Shown here in pieces: positions 9,063 through 18,414 of a stretch of DNA of 64,000 nucleotides. The stretch comes from an uncultured Myxococcales bacterium (GTDB lineage Bacteria; Myxococcota_A; Bradymonadia; UBA7976; VGTA01): contig CAKZRU010000013.1 of the NCBI GenBank assembly GCA_937146725.1, positions 1 to 64,000 on the forward strand, in the 5' to 3' direction. The position numbers and the translations under genes are program-made. Numbering within the stretch: position 1 is the stretch's first letter; each line of letters begins with the position of its first letter. The notes below the pieces were generated by a model. It ran no database searches and had not been told where the DNA came from. It was given only the letters and a program-made list of their open reading frames with translations.

Positions 9063-9425
9063 TTAATCTTGCAGGAGTACTAAGATACAATCGTAATAGC
9101 TTAATACCCATCTTAAACGCGGTAAGTATTCTTGTAAGTCAGCCAAATACCCATCAACAATAATCATTGAGTAAGTGCCTGCGCTAATAAACAGCGTTAA
9201 GATATAAGCCAAGTCAAAGGCCGATAGTGCTTCATGGTTAAGACTACAAGTCTCGTTGGTAAGCAAAGGCCAAGTGGGGTGTGAGCCATCAATCAAACGC
9301 AAGACTTGTCCTGCCTGCTCAAGCTGTATTTGTGCTTTATCACTCACCCATGCACAGTCCTTAGCTTGGGCTCTTGAAAGAGTATAGAGTTGTTGTTTTT
9401 CTTGAGTCAGTATCTTAAGCAACAT
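9063..9425 (-). CDS. Unknown small protein, 120 aa
   Basis: Not recognised. The frame begins MLLKILTQEKQQLYTL and has an alternating soluble pattern with a hydrophobic middle (LAYILTLFISAGTYSMIIVDG) and a C-terminal LSYYDCILVLLQD. I used the ATG at 9425, which overlaps the comM stop by eleven bases and suggests translational coupling; the longer frame from 9527 would run antiparallel in phase through the conserved comM end. No motif shows a function. Confidence 0.5.
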   Translation of the reverse strand: MLLKILTQEKQQLYTLSRAQAKDCAWVSDKAQIQLEQAGQVLRLIDGSHPTWPLLTNETCSLNHEALSAFDLAYILTLFISAGTYSMIIVDGYLADLQEYLPRLRWVLSYYDCILVLLQD

Positions 9426-10956
9426 CTTTGGACCAAATTCGATCGAGCTGTCGATATTGTATGGCTTCGGCAATATGAACCGCTTCAATTCTTTCGCTTT
9501 CTGATAAGTCGGCAATGGTTCGTGCAACCTTCAAAATTCGATCATGAGCTCGAGCGGATAATTTGAGTTGATCCATGGCCTTAGTGAATAAGCCTTCGGC
9601 CACTTCATCCAAAACACAAAACGCTTTGATTTCTTTGGATCTTAACTGCCCATTAGCATGAATATCACTGTCTTGTAAGCGCTGTCTTTGAATGTCACGA
9701 GCTTTGATCACCCTTGCGCTCACCACAGAAGATGACTCTCCTTGACTGCGAGTTCTTAGGTCCTTGGGATCCACCGCTTCAACCGCAATTTGCAAATCAA
9801 TTCTGTCAAGCAAGGGCCCAGATATTTTCTGTAAGTAATTTCTAATCTGCTGCGCCGAGCAATTACACTCTCGCTGAGGTGAACCAAAATAGCCACATGG
9901 ACAAGGATTCATCGCAGCGATTAGGGTAAACCTTGCCGGATATAGTAGAGAATGAGCTGCTCTAGAAATTAAGATTTCTCCATCTTCCAAGGGCTGTCTT
10001 AAAACCTCTAAGGCGGCTCGCTTAAACTCGGGTAACTCATCCAAAAACAATACGCCATTATGGGCTAAAGACACCTCACCCGGTCGACATTTTGGGCCAC
10101 CACCGGCCAAGGCTACCTGTGACAGCGTATGATGCGGAGATCTAAAGGGACGTTGAGCCAACAAGGGCTGTTCCGGACGTAATATACCAGCTACACTTGC
10201 AATAATGGATGATTCTAAGCGCTCATCAAAGCTTAAAGGTGGTGCAATTGTCGGTAAACGTCTAGCCAACATGGTTTTACCGGACCCTGGTGGACCGAGC
10301 ATGAGCATATTATGACCACCAGCAGCCGCAATTTCCAAAGCACGCCTAGCCCCCTCTTGACCTTTAACATCAGCCATATCCAAAACGCCTACTTGTTGGC
10401 TAACAGACTCTTCTGCTTGTTGCCTCACACATATCCGAGCCTGCTCTTGACCAAGGGCAACGCAAACGACTTCGCTTAAATCACGGGCCATCCATACTTC
10501 AATCCCATCAACTGCCGCTGCTTCTTGCGCATTTGCTTCCGGAACAAGAATACGTTGAATTCCATTAGATTTGGCCCAAGCCACCAAAGGTAAAACGGCA
10601 CGAACCGGACGTAAACGTCCATCTAAAGACAGCTCACCCACAATTAAAGTCTGATGAAAAGCAGAGGCCGGACACTGCCCATTAGCAACTAAAATCCCTA
10701 AGGCAATGGGCAAATCAAAGGCTGTTCCCTCCTTTTTGATATGAGCAGGCGCTAAGTTCACCACAACTCGTCTTTGAGGAAAGCCTAATTCACTATTCAC
10801 TAGTGCAGATTTCACTCGGGTTTTAGCCTCACTCACTGCACTGCTTGGCAGACCAACGGTTGAAAACACCATCATCCCTCGCCCCAAGTCCACTTCCACC
10901 TCAACCGGATAAGCCTGTACTCCCAAAACCGACCCCGAAAGCATTGTTGCTAACAT
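9415..10956 (-). CDS. comM: YifB/ComM family Mg-chelatase-like AAA+ ATPase
   Basis: A 513-residue protein of normal family length. The N-terminal Lon-protease-like fold (about 1-165, GLPSSAVSEAKTRVKSAL and PADHIKKEG-like NLAPAHIKKEG) is followed by the AAA+ core: Walker A GPPGSGKTMLARRL near residue 220, Walker B VLFLDELPEF near 300, and the Cys cluster MNPCPCGYFGSPQRECNCS. The C-terminal Mg_chelatase_C helical part ends ...YRQLDRIW. In naturally competent bacteria ComM is a hexameric helicase that helps integrate transformed DNA by branch migration. The ATG has AAGGAG eight bases upstream. It is probably transcribed with the small downstream gene. Confidence 0.92.
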   Translation of the reverse strand: MLATMLSGSVLGVQAYPVEVEVDLGRGMMVFSTVGLPSSAVSEAKTRVKSALVNSELGFPQRRVVVNLAPAHIKKEGTAFDLPIALGILVANGQCPASAFHQTLIVGELSLDGRLRPVRAVLPLVAWAKSNGIQRILVPEANAQEAAAVDGIEVWMARDLSEVVCVALGQEQARICVRQQAEESVSQQVGVLDMADVKGQEGARRALEIAAAGGHNMLMLGPPGSGKTMLARRLPTIAPPLSFDERLESSIIASVAGILRPEQPLLAQRPFRSPHHTLSQVALAGGGPKCRPGEVSLAHNGVLFLDELPEFKRAALEVLRQPLEDGEILISRAAHSLLYPARFTLIAAMNPCPCGYFGSPQRECNCSAQQIRNYLQKISGPLLDRIDLQIAVEAVDPKDLRTRSQGESSSVVSARVIKARDIQRQRLQDSDIHANGQLRSKEIKAFCVLDEVAEGLFTKAMDQLKLSARAHDRILKVARTIADLSESERIEAVHIAEAIQYRQLDRIWSKDVA

Positions 10957-11252
10957 ATAATAAGCTCCTTACATCATGCCTTAAATCGTTGATCAAACTG
11001 AGATCTACTCAAAGAAGCTAATGATAAGAAACAAAGATTATGCCAACTTCTCACCATTCAACTAAAGCCAAATAATATTAAACACTTATACTAAACCTGG
11101 AATTCGGGTTAAAATCTAACACATGAGTATACTTTGTTATAAAATATTACAATGTGTGTGTTTTTAATACACTTTATGAATAGAGTATTTGGTTTTTAAA
11201 ACACTCGAGTGGGTGAGCAGTGAAGAAAAAACATATGATCTTTTTTATTCAG

Positions 11253-12392
11253 TTACGACTTTTTCTTAATATGGTCGGTAAGAACTTGATCATAATCGAT
11301 ATATCGATCTCTTGCAAAGTCTGCTAGGTTTTTATTGAAACTGTCTTCAAGTAAAGCAATATCAGATGCTTTAGATGCGGATAACTCTACTTTAGCCGGT
11401 GATGAAGAAGATGTATGAGAAAAGTCTTTACTAACTTGCTCTCTTGTTTGCTCTTTTTCAATCTCAGCCTGCTGTTCCTTGATCTGTTGCTGATCAATCT
11501 TTACTTGCTTATTGGCCTTATATCGGTCTAATTCAGCCAATCGTCGAGTGCTTACCTGTACATCATCAGCCTGCCAGTTCCGTTCAACCAGATCTACTGC
11601 GTAATCAAAATTCTGTTCTAATTCTTTCAATCGCGCTTGATCTTGTACTACTTTTGCAGCTCGTTTGTGTTGAGTTTCCTGTGGCAAAACTTGTGTTTCA
11701 TTCATACGAGAGCGACTCAGAATCAGTGGGGCGGCTTGCACCTCTTTTTTAGAGCGACGAGAAGATTCTTTATTAAGGGACCGAAGGCCATGAACTTTGA
11801 GCTTTTTAATCGCCGAAGGCTTAGGTGGATAATAAGACTCATCTGTACCTTGCTGCACTTCTTGCTGTAATTGTGAATCGTCAAGATTATGAACGTTCAA
11901 GGTCGTCTCTAAACCTTTTAAGTCTTCAACTGAAGCAGTATCTTTGGATTCTAAAGGGTTTTCAATAAACTCTTGCTGTTCTGTTTGCTCATATTCTGCA
12001 TAAACTCCATGTTCAATATCAGTGTCACGATTTGGGTTCGGAAGCTCCTGCTTTAAACTGATATTGCTATAAATTGCATCCAAATGGTGAGTTAACCCTT
12101 TGAGTTCTTGCCGATCTTCAGAAGGCCGATCAGCTCCAATCAGCGCAGGTAGTTCTATATCTGAAATCGATGTAGAATGAGTCATTGAGTCATCAGAGGA
12201 CATGCTGAGCGAAGCTAGGTCAAAGTGACGCTCATCCATTGATATTTGTTCAAGCTCATCCTGTAGAGAGATTAACTCAGAGGATGACTCAGAAGATGTT
12301 TCATCAATGGCTGATGGCTTAGAGCTTAGGGTTGAGCTTGATCCGGGTAAACGAAAAATCTGAGTCAGTTTTTTAAACAGAAAACCCAACAT
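11253..12392 (-). CDS. Unknown acidic, largely disordered protein with coiled coil, 379 aa
   Basis: Not recognised. The first 15 residues (MLGFLFKKLTQIFRL) could form an amphipathic or membrane-touching helix. Residues 20-260 are rich in Ser, Glu, Asp and Gln and look disordered. Residues about 250-325 (ARLKELEQNFDYAVDLVERNW to QQIKEQQAEIEKEQTREQ) should form a helix or coiled coil, and a short helical segment (ALLEDSFNKNLADFARDRY) ends the protein. No catalytic motif. A peripheral scaffold role is possible but not shown. An AGGG nine bases before the ATG supports the start. Confidence 0.6.
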   Translation of the reverse strand: MLGFLFKKLTQIFRLPGSSSTLSSKPSAIDETSSESSSELISLQDELEQISMDERHFDLASLSMSSDDSMTHSTSISDIELPALIGADRPSEDRQELKGLTHHLDAIYSNISLKQELPNPNRDTDIEHGVYAEYEQTEQQEFIENPLESKDTASVEDLKGLETTLNVHNLDDSQLQQEVQQGTDESYYPPKPSAIKKLKVHGLRSLNKESSRRSKKEVQAAPLILSRSRMNETQVLPQETQHKRAAKVVQDQARLKELEQNFDYAVDLVERNWQADDVQVSTRRLAELDRYKANKQVKIDQQQIKEQQAEIEKEQTREQVSKDFSHTSSSSPAKVELSASKASDIALLEDSFNKNLADFARDRYIDYDQVLTDHIKKKS

Positions 12393-12432
12393 AAACCATA
12401 GCCCTAAGTTGTATCTTTACAATGAACTGAAC

Positions 12433-15400
12433 TTAATAGCAAAAACGGAAACCGACATGGTCAACATTTGCACGACCTGCCGCCTCTGCCCGTCGCATGG
12501 TATTTCTGGTAAGAGACTTATCATCTCGCCAGCTACCCCCACGCACAGTTTGATAACGAGTATCACCACTCAAGCGAGCTGAGCCATCGGTTGGAATACC
12601 TGTATGACTTGAAGCATAAATATCTGCTGTCCACTCAGCAATATTTCCACTCAAGTCGCAAATCCCATTAATCTGACCTGCTTTTGAACAAACCTCAGCG
12701 GTTAAGTTGGTATTACACCCATAGTTCACCTCACGGGTTGTGGTTGTTGTTCTACGACGGCGACGACGAGTCACGGTTGTTGTAATCGTTTCCTCACCTG
12801 CATGAGTTAAAGTACAATCGGGAGCTGTAGCCCCCCATGTATACTGTCTTTCATCACCCGCAGTTGCAGCAAATTCCCATTCAGACTCGGTAGGTAGGCG
12901 AGCACCAATCCAATCGACAAACTTTTGAGCCTGTCGGGCCGAAATACAATTTACCGGATGGTGTTCACGGCCTACGACGCCCCAATTACAATAGCCATCG
13001 CTTAGTGGTGCTGTGCACACTCCCGCATCAACACATAATTTATACTGACCTACTGTGACTTCATGCTTGGCAATTGAGAAGGCAGGAACGCTCACGGCGA
13101 CTTCAACTTTTTCAGTAGATAATGGTGCACTAGCATCACCAATATTATAGCTACCACCTGCTAAGCTAATCATATCCATGTTAGGTCCAACTGCACAAGT
13201 GTTGGTACAAGCATCACCAAAATTTTGATTACCATCATCACAGAACTCGGTGTATTGGTTAACTGCTTGCTCGGAGGCATCTGTTGCATTGAACTGAGCA
13301 TTAGGGCTACTCACGACTTGTGACGTTGCTTGATCGAGAGCTTCACTCGTTGAGTTATAAATATAGCCATCACCACAGTCACAAGCATTTCCCTCACCAT
13401 CACTATCTATATCTCGTTGGCTCGGATTATACTGCTCGGCACAGTTATCACCTTCATCACAGAACTCATCACTATCAGCATCCAGACCATTTAAGGTCAA
13501 AGTCATTGACTGTGGTGGCGCCGAATTGCCAAGGGCATCAGTACCGCTCCAAGTAATCACAATACTACGACTCACCACACCATTTGCAGTTTGGTCAGCA
13601 TTGGAAACAACATTCGCGCCTTGAACTTCAAGAATCGCATAAAGACCAGAGGCATCCGCTGTATTATTATAATCATTGGTGACGGTAGCAGATTGTCCAC
13701 CACAGTTATCAATAAAGGTAGGTGCATCAAGGTTTACAAAAGCTGAGCATAGGTTACCACTAACATTGACCGATACATCATTTAATGCTGAGAGTTGTGG
13801 GTTTTCATTATCAACCACAGTTACGTCTTGAGTTTTCACTTGGAAGGTACCTGCTTGATCGGTGACTCGCCAAGTAATTGTGGTTGTGCCTACTGGGTAA
13901 ATCCCGCTTGCATCAGTGCCCGATGTACTTTGACCATTGACAGTATGAGTCACGCTCACTCCTAAGCAGTTATCACTTACGGTTGCGGTGAGTCCATTCA
14001 CTTGTGCTTCACACACACCAAAATCATTATTTTGTGAAATATCGGCACCCACAATAAGATCAGGCGCTTCGTTATCTATCACTGTTACGCTTTGAGTTGT
14101 TGTGCCACTATTTCCACCTTGATCAGTCACTGTCCAAATCACGTTAGTCACACCCACAGGATATGTATCACTTGAGTCACTGCTTTGATTGAAGTTATTG
14201 GTTGCATTCAAGTTTTGATCACAGTTATCGGTCACAGTAGGTGCGTTCAAAGTCAATGCTGCTGAACAGGCCGAGGCATCATTGGAAGAACTGACCGGTG
14301 CAAGAGCCGACAGAGTTGGTGCTTGTTGGTCAATCACAGTGACAATTTGAGTATCTGTCTGAGTGTTGCCAACCGCATCGCTCACAGTCCAAGTCACTGT
14401 GTTAGCACCTAAGGCAAAAGAAGCTGGTGCATCATTAGAAGCAGCCCCAACTCCAGCACAGTTATCAGTGACGATTGCGTTACCAAGGCTAAGGCCTGAG
14501 GCTGAGCACAAATCTAGATCAGTATTGCCACTCATATCAGTGGGTGCAGTAATGCTAGGTGCTTCAGCATCCACAATTGTGATACTTTGATCAACAGTTG
14601 CACTGTCATAAGGGCCACCTGCATCATTTTGATAAACCCAAGTTAAGGTATGAGATCCCACTGGAATATTCCCACTGGCATTCCCCTGTCCATCAAGAGT
14701 TAAGTTGAGAGTAGAGCCATCTTCTAAAAGCATTGTTGCGCTGGTAAAACTCCCATTAGAACCACCACAACTATCTACCGCACTTGGAGGAGCAATGCTT
14801 ACATTAGCTGAACAAGCACCAAGATCATTATCAAGAGTCAAGGGGGTAGTCGCCCCTAGAGTAGGTGCGGTTTCTCCAGTACCATTGATATCTAGATACG
14901 TTGAGGTTCCATCCTTAAAGCTAATACGTAAGCCATCAACGTCACTGACTGTACTATTCCAGCCACTGCCCATCGTTAAGTAAATCGCCAAAACCGGCTC
15001 ATCACTATAATCTACCGCTTGACCAGTTTTACCGGAACGAATGACATTAGGATAATCGGCCCATGTAAAGTTGGGGTCGGTCAACTCACTCCAAGTAGGT
15101 GCATCGCTTGCGTTTACGCTTTGATGTGTACCTTGCCCATTATCTGAAAAGCGAAGTTGGTTATTACCATTACGGTCATATTCTGTTGAGAAAACAGTCC
15201 ATTCGTTAGCACTCATCGAGTACTGATCTGAGTTGTGAGGTAAGGCTTGAATACGGTGACAATACCAGACGCTCGAATAATTTGTACCTGCTTCCTCCAC
15301 CGTACAATCATTACTACTATTTTCAACGGTATAAATACTTAAGAACCAGTTATTTGTTTGGCTTACATCGGCTTTTCTTGTGACATACTCAATCGATTGA

Positions 15401-16470
15401 ATATCTCCAATGGTAAAGGTATCGCTTCTAAACTGACCTGCCTCCCCATTAAAATAGAAAATGGTTTCAACCGCATCATAAGTCGTATCGGTTTCTCCTC
15501 TCCAATACCCATGGTCATCGGCAAAGTCAGAAGACCCACCACTGGTAAACATGCTTGGCGTTACATCTATATTAATCCCATATGCTGCATAGGCTTGCTC
15601 ATAAGCACTCCACACATTTTGATCTAGTACAGCATGGGCTCCACAACCCAAGTAATACTCTTCTTGGGTTGCATTAAAGTCAAAGGTATAACTGTCGCCG
15701 TTATTTAAACTAATGGTGAAAGCATCAAGATCTCCCTCAAAGCCATTTGCCCACCCTGAACCTGTGGCAATTGTAAACATAAGGACTTCTTGGTCGGCGT
15801 AATTGATGACAGTCGAGTTTGATGGAGAAGCGCCATTCGGAACATAATCACTCCATTTAAAGTTAGCGCCTTGAATATCAGCTAAGCTCGGGCCACCGTA
15901 AAAGCCCAAGGGAGAATTGGGATATCCCGTAAATAAAAGCTGATTATTACCATTGGCATCACCGGAAGTTGAGAATTCTGTCCATTGGTGATCAGTGATT
16001 TGTCGATTGGCAGAATACATTGGCTCGGCAGTAATTTGCTTACGATACCAAGAGTCACAATCACTGTGAACATTTGGATCACAGCGAGTATAGAAAGTGG
16101 CATACCAATTTAGTAAGTCATTCGCACTATCTTGGAAACGTGTATGAAACTTTACCTCTGCAATATCACCTATGGTAAAACTTGGAATGCTGCTTGGGTA
16201 ATCGGCATGATATAAATAAATAAAGCTTTTACTTTGACCATTTGCTCGCCAAAATCCCTTATCTTCACCATTGACTAAAACACCGCTAGAACCATAGGCA
16301 ATAGGTGCACTACTATCCGGCGTAAGACTGCTCAAAGTAGAACTATCAAGCGGAATGATATAATCTTCTGCCGATGCATCAGGAAGATATGCTAATGAGG
16401 TCGCACATAACAGTACAAGAAACACATAATATGCCTGTATTCGTCGCTGTTGGCTTTGTTGAGTAAACAA
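12433..16470 (-). CDS. Large secreted HYR / Cys-rich repeat / FGE-fold protein
   Basis: A 1345-residue exported protein. Signal peptide 1-34; two copies of a roughly 220-residue lectin-like module (about 64-266 and 316-528, sharing SFTIGDI, WY/WF..IYT, WTEFST..D.NGNNQL, GSGW and DLDAF/DVDGL); five HYR domains (about 535-995, each ending in VTVIDN/VTVVDN before the next); a calcium-type repeat (DADSDEFCDEGDNC, DIDSDGEGNAC); a Myxococcus-type cysteine-rich repeat (FCDDGNQNFGDACTNTC); and a C-terminal formylglycine-generating-enzyme fold (about 1095-1345, RLPTESEWEFAA, RGGSW, GFRFC). The active-site Cys pair of true FGE is absent, so a binding role is likelier. The start is TTG with AAAGG nine bases upstream. 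Probable adhesin or surface protein. Confidence 0.75.
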   Translation of the reverse strand: MFTQQSQQRRIQAYYVFLVLLCATSLAYLPDASAEDYIIPLDSSTLSSLTPDSSAPIAYGSSGVLVNGEDKGFWRANGQSKSFIYLYHADYPSSIPSFTIGDIAEVKFHTRFQDSANDLLNWYATFYTRCDPNVHSDCDSWYRKQITAEPMYSANRQITDHQWTEFSTSGDANGNNQLLFTGYPNSPLGFYGGPSLADIQGANFKWSDYVPNGASPSNSTVINYADQEVLMFTIATGSGWANGFEGDLDAFTISLNNGDSYTFDFNATQEEYYLGCGAHAVLDQNVWSAYEQAYAAYGINIDVTPSMFTSGGSSDFADDHGYWRGETDTTYDAVETIFYFNGEAGQFRSDTFTIGDIQSIEYVTRKADVSQTNNWFLSIYTVENSSNDCTVEEAGTNYSSVWYCHRIQALPHNSDQYSMSANEWTVFSTEYDRNGNNQLRFSDNGQGTHQSVNASDAPTWSELTDPNFTWADYPNVIRSGKTGQAVDYSDEPVLAIYLTMGSGWNSTVSDVDGLRISFKDGTSTYLDINGTGETAPTLGATTPLTLDNDLGACSANVSIAPPSAVDSCGGSNGSFTSATMLLEDGSTLNLTLDGQGNASGNIPVGSHTLTWVYQNDAGGPYDSATVDQSITIVDAEAPSITAPTDMSGNTDLDLCSASGLSLGNAIVTDNCAGVGAASNDAPASFALGANTVTWTVSDAVGNTQTDTQIVTVIDQQAPTLSALAPVSSSNDASACSAALTLNAPTVTDNCDQNLNATNNFNQSSDSSDTYPVGVTNVIWTVTDQGGNSGTTTQSVTVIDNEAPDLIVGADISQNNDFGVCEAQVNGLTATVSDNCLGVSVTHTVNGQSTSGTDASGIYPVGTTTITWRVTDQAGTFQVKTQDVTVVDNENPQLSALNDVSVNVSGNLCSAFVNLDAPTFIDNCGGQSATVTNDYNNTADASGLYAILEVQGANVVSNADQTANGVVSRSIVITWSGTDALGNSAPPQSMTLTLNGLDADSDEFCDEGDNCAEQYNPSQRDIDSDGEGNACDCGDGYIYNSTSEALDQATSQVVSSPNAQFNATDASEQAVNQYTEFCDDGNQNFGDACTNTCAVGPNMDMISLAGGSYNIGDASAPLSTEKVEVAVSVPAFSIAKHEVTVGQYKLCVDAGVCTAPLSDGYCNWGVVGREHHPVNCISARQAQKFVDWIGARLPTESEWEFAATAGDERQYTWGATAPDCTLTHAGEETITTTVTRRRRRRTTTTTREVNYGCNTNLTAEVCSKAGQINGICDLSGNIAEWTADIYASSHTGIPTDGSARLSGDTRYQTVRGGSWRDDKSLTRNTMRRAEAAGRANVDHVGFRFCY
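12733..12786 (-). repeat. Thr/Arg homopolymer insertion inside the FGE-like domain
   Basis: These 54 bases encode residues 1229-1246, a run of Thr residues, six consecutive Arg, then five Thr. The Arg codons are mixed CGT, CGC and AGA and the Thr codons are mostly ACA/ACC, so it is a codon-level low-complexity tract rather than a perfect DNA microsatellite. It sits between the APDCTLTHAGEE and NYGCNT segments of the lectin-like fold, most likely in a surface loop. Confidence 0.8.
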
Positions 16471-16704
16471 AATAAAAGCCTTTCTTAATCAATATGTTCA
16501 AAGTCTTGAACAGAGGTTGTCCACAAAGTCATAAGCTATCTAATTGATAGTAGAGCTTGCTCAAAGGTACTTTAAAACTCTCAGCTTAGGTGTCTAAATG
16601 CACCTCAATAGAGATAAATCCTTTTAACTTTAGTTTAGCTTGTGTAATAATTGTGCTAAAGGCAAGCAATTATTTGATTCTATTAGCTTAATCTAGGTGT
16701 ACTT

Positions 16705-18252
16705 ATGGTATTAGTCATTAATTCGAACTTAAAGTCTGGTCAGGTTAGATCTTACATTAACCAACACGAGAATAACATTGCCAAGAGTATGGAGCGTCTG
16801 AGCTCTGGGCTCAGAGTCAATAGTGCAGCTGATGATGTTGCGGGCTTGGGCATTGCAGTTCGTGTCCAAAGCCAAGTCAATGGAATTCAAGCAGCGGTCA
16901 AAAATACCCAAGAAGGCATCAGTTTTGCCCAAACCGGTGATGGCGCACTTAGAGAAGTAGAGCAAATGCTTCAATCCATGCGTCAGCTTGTTGTTCAAAG
17001 CCTTAATGAAACCAATAATCCTGCTGACCGCGCTTCCATCCAAAAAGAATTGGATGCCATGAAGTCAGCCATAGAAGCAAATCTTGGACAGGTTAACTAC
17101 AATAACAACGGAATCTTTAACGGAGACTTCCAAAATAAATTTTTCCAAATTGGTAAAGATTCGGCAAGTAGTCTTGGGATCTCTATTAATAAGCTTGATA
17201 CAAACCAACTCGGTAGTCGAATCAGCTTAGTAGGCACTTCTGGTGTTGATACCGAATCGACCTTACTTGGCACTAATTTAGGACCCGCTGACTTTTTCAC
17301 AATCAACGAGATTGCCATTCGTGAATCAAGCGCTTCGGACGACCAAGTCTCAAGCATTGATAATGCAAACTCTGCCATTGCCAAAGCCGCAGCCATTAAT
17401 GCTTCATTTGACTTAACGGGTGTAAGAGCGACGGTATTAGCAACTAGAACAGATGGACAGAAAACACTCGATGCCGATTTAGGTGGAGGAGTGTATGGTA
17501 ATTCGGGTAGTATTCAGGCTGTTTCTTTAACCGCCAACACCTATATTACCATCAACAATGTCAACATTAGTGGCTTTGATGTGCAAGAAAATGATGCTGA
17601 TGGTAAACTGGTCAGTGCCATAAACGCTCATTTTGATGAGACTGGTGTATATGCCGAGCTCAATGCAAATGCAGAACTTGTTTTAATTGCTCCTGATGGT
17701 CGTAATCTTATGTTGAATTATGAGGGTGACAATTTTGGAGATGATCTTGAAGCTTTAATTGGGCTCAATGATGGTGATGATTTTGCTTATGGCGGAGGCA
17801 TCTTACTAGAGAGTGATGAGTCGGTAAGTTTTAATTTTGGTGACTTTACCAATAGCGTTCTTGGAGATATAGTCGGAGACTATGCTCATGCTGATGTCGC
17901 TTCTTATAATCCCAATAAGGATCGGGCCCTAAACTCCTTGGATGTTACAGATGACTCCAATCGTTTACATGCGCTCAACACCCTTGATCGTGCCTTGGCT
18001 CAAGTCAGCGATGAACGATCATTCTTTGGTGCCTTGCTCAACCGCTTCTCACACACTGTGGCAAGCCTAGAAAATGAAAAAGTCAATCTTGAAAGTATGA
18101 AGAGCCATATCCAAGATGCCGACTTTGGTTATGAGACGGCTCGCTTAGCTCTCAATCAAATTAGACTCAATGCTAGTGCTTCAATGCTAGCGGCTGCTAA
18201 TGTTGATCCGGCCTTAGCCCTTGCCTTAGTAAATACAAGTTCCTTAGCTTAA
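16705..18252 (+). CDS. fliC: Flagellin, 515 aa
   Basis: A flagellin, the filament subunit exported through the flagellar type III system. The N-terminal D0/D1 region (1-150) has SMERLSSGLRVNSAADDVAGLGIA and the C-terminal D1/D0 region (about 410-515) has LDRALAQVSDERSFFGALLNRF and ends in the helical SASMLAAANVDPALALALVN. Between them, residues 199-334 form a flagellin IN-type module (ITINNVNISGFDVQENDADG, LVLIAPDGRNL). AGGT lies six bases before the ATG. It faces the giant flagellin tail to tail with 162 bases between stops. No flagellar export, hook or motor genes are in the window. No convincing sigma-28 promoter was found. Confidence 0.93.
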   Translation: MVLVINSNLKSGQVRSYINQHENNIAKSMERLSSGLRVNSAADDVAGLGIAVRVQSQVNGIQAAVKNTQEGISFAQTGDGALREVEQMLQSMRQLVVQSLNETNNPADRASIQKELDAMKSAIEANLGQVNYNNNGIFNGDFQNKFFQIGKDSASSLGISINKLDTNQLGSRISLVGTSGVDTESTLLGTNLGPADFFTINEIAIRESSASDDQVSSIDNANSAIAKAAAINASFDLTGVRATVLATRTDGQKTLDADLGGGVYGNSGSIQAVSLTANTYITINNVNISGFDVQENDADGKLVSAINAHFDETGVYAELNANAELVLIAPDGRNLMLNYEGDNFGDDLEALIGLNDGDDFAYGGGILLESDESVSFNFGDFTNSVLGDIVGDYAHADVASYNPNKDRALNSLDVTDDSNRLHALNTLDRALAQVSDERSFFGALLNRFSHTVASLENEKVNLESMKSHIQDADFGYETARLALNQIRLNASASMLAAANVDPALALALVNTSSLA

Positions 18253-18414
18253 AAAGGTGATTACTTGTTTTACTCATCAAGTCTTACTGATTAAGATTTA
18301 CTCACAGCATATAGGGCTTCAACTTCAACAGGTTCAAATAACTATCAAAAGTAATCTTCAGTGAATAATCTTTAGTTTGAGTCTAACGTGAGCTAAAGCA
18401 GTTTTAAAATATCT

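Noticed and set aside
12433..13180. Diversity-generating retroelement target (C-type lectin-like end of the 1345-residue protein)
   Set aside because: The FGE fold is a usual target type, but I saw no reverse transcriptase, no template repeat and no adenine-biased variable region in the window.
13320..13556. Plus-strand His/Ser-rich frame inside the HYR protein
   Set aside because: It is an antisense shadow of the large coding region with no independent support.
16517..16525. TTGTCCACA, one mismatch from a DnaA box
   Set aside because: A single site without neighbours, no dnaA or dnaN nearby and no AT-rich unwinding element; expected by chance.
16600..16704. Sigma-28 or sigma-54 promoter before the 515-residue flagellin
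   Set aside because: No -35/-10 pair with the required spacing matched either consensus closely enough; the region was left without a promoter call.
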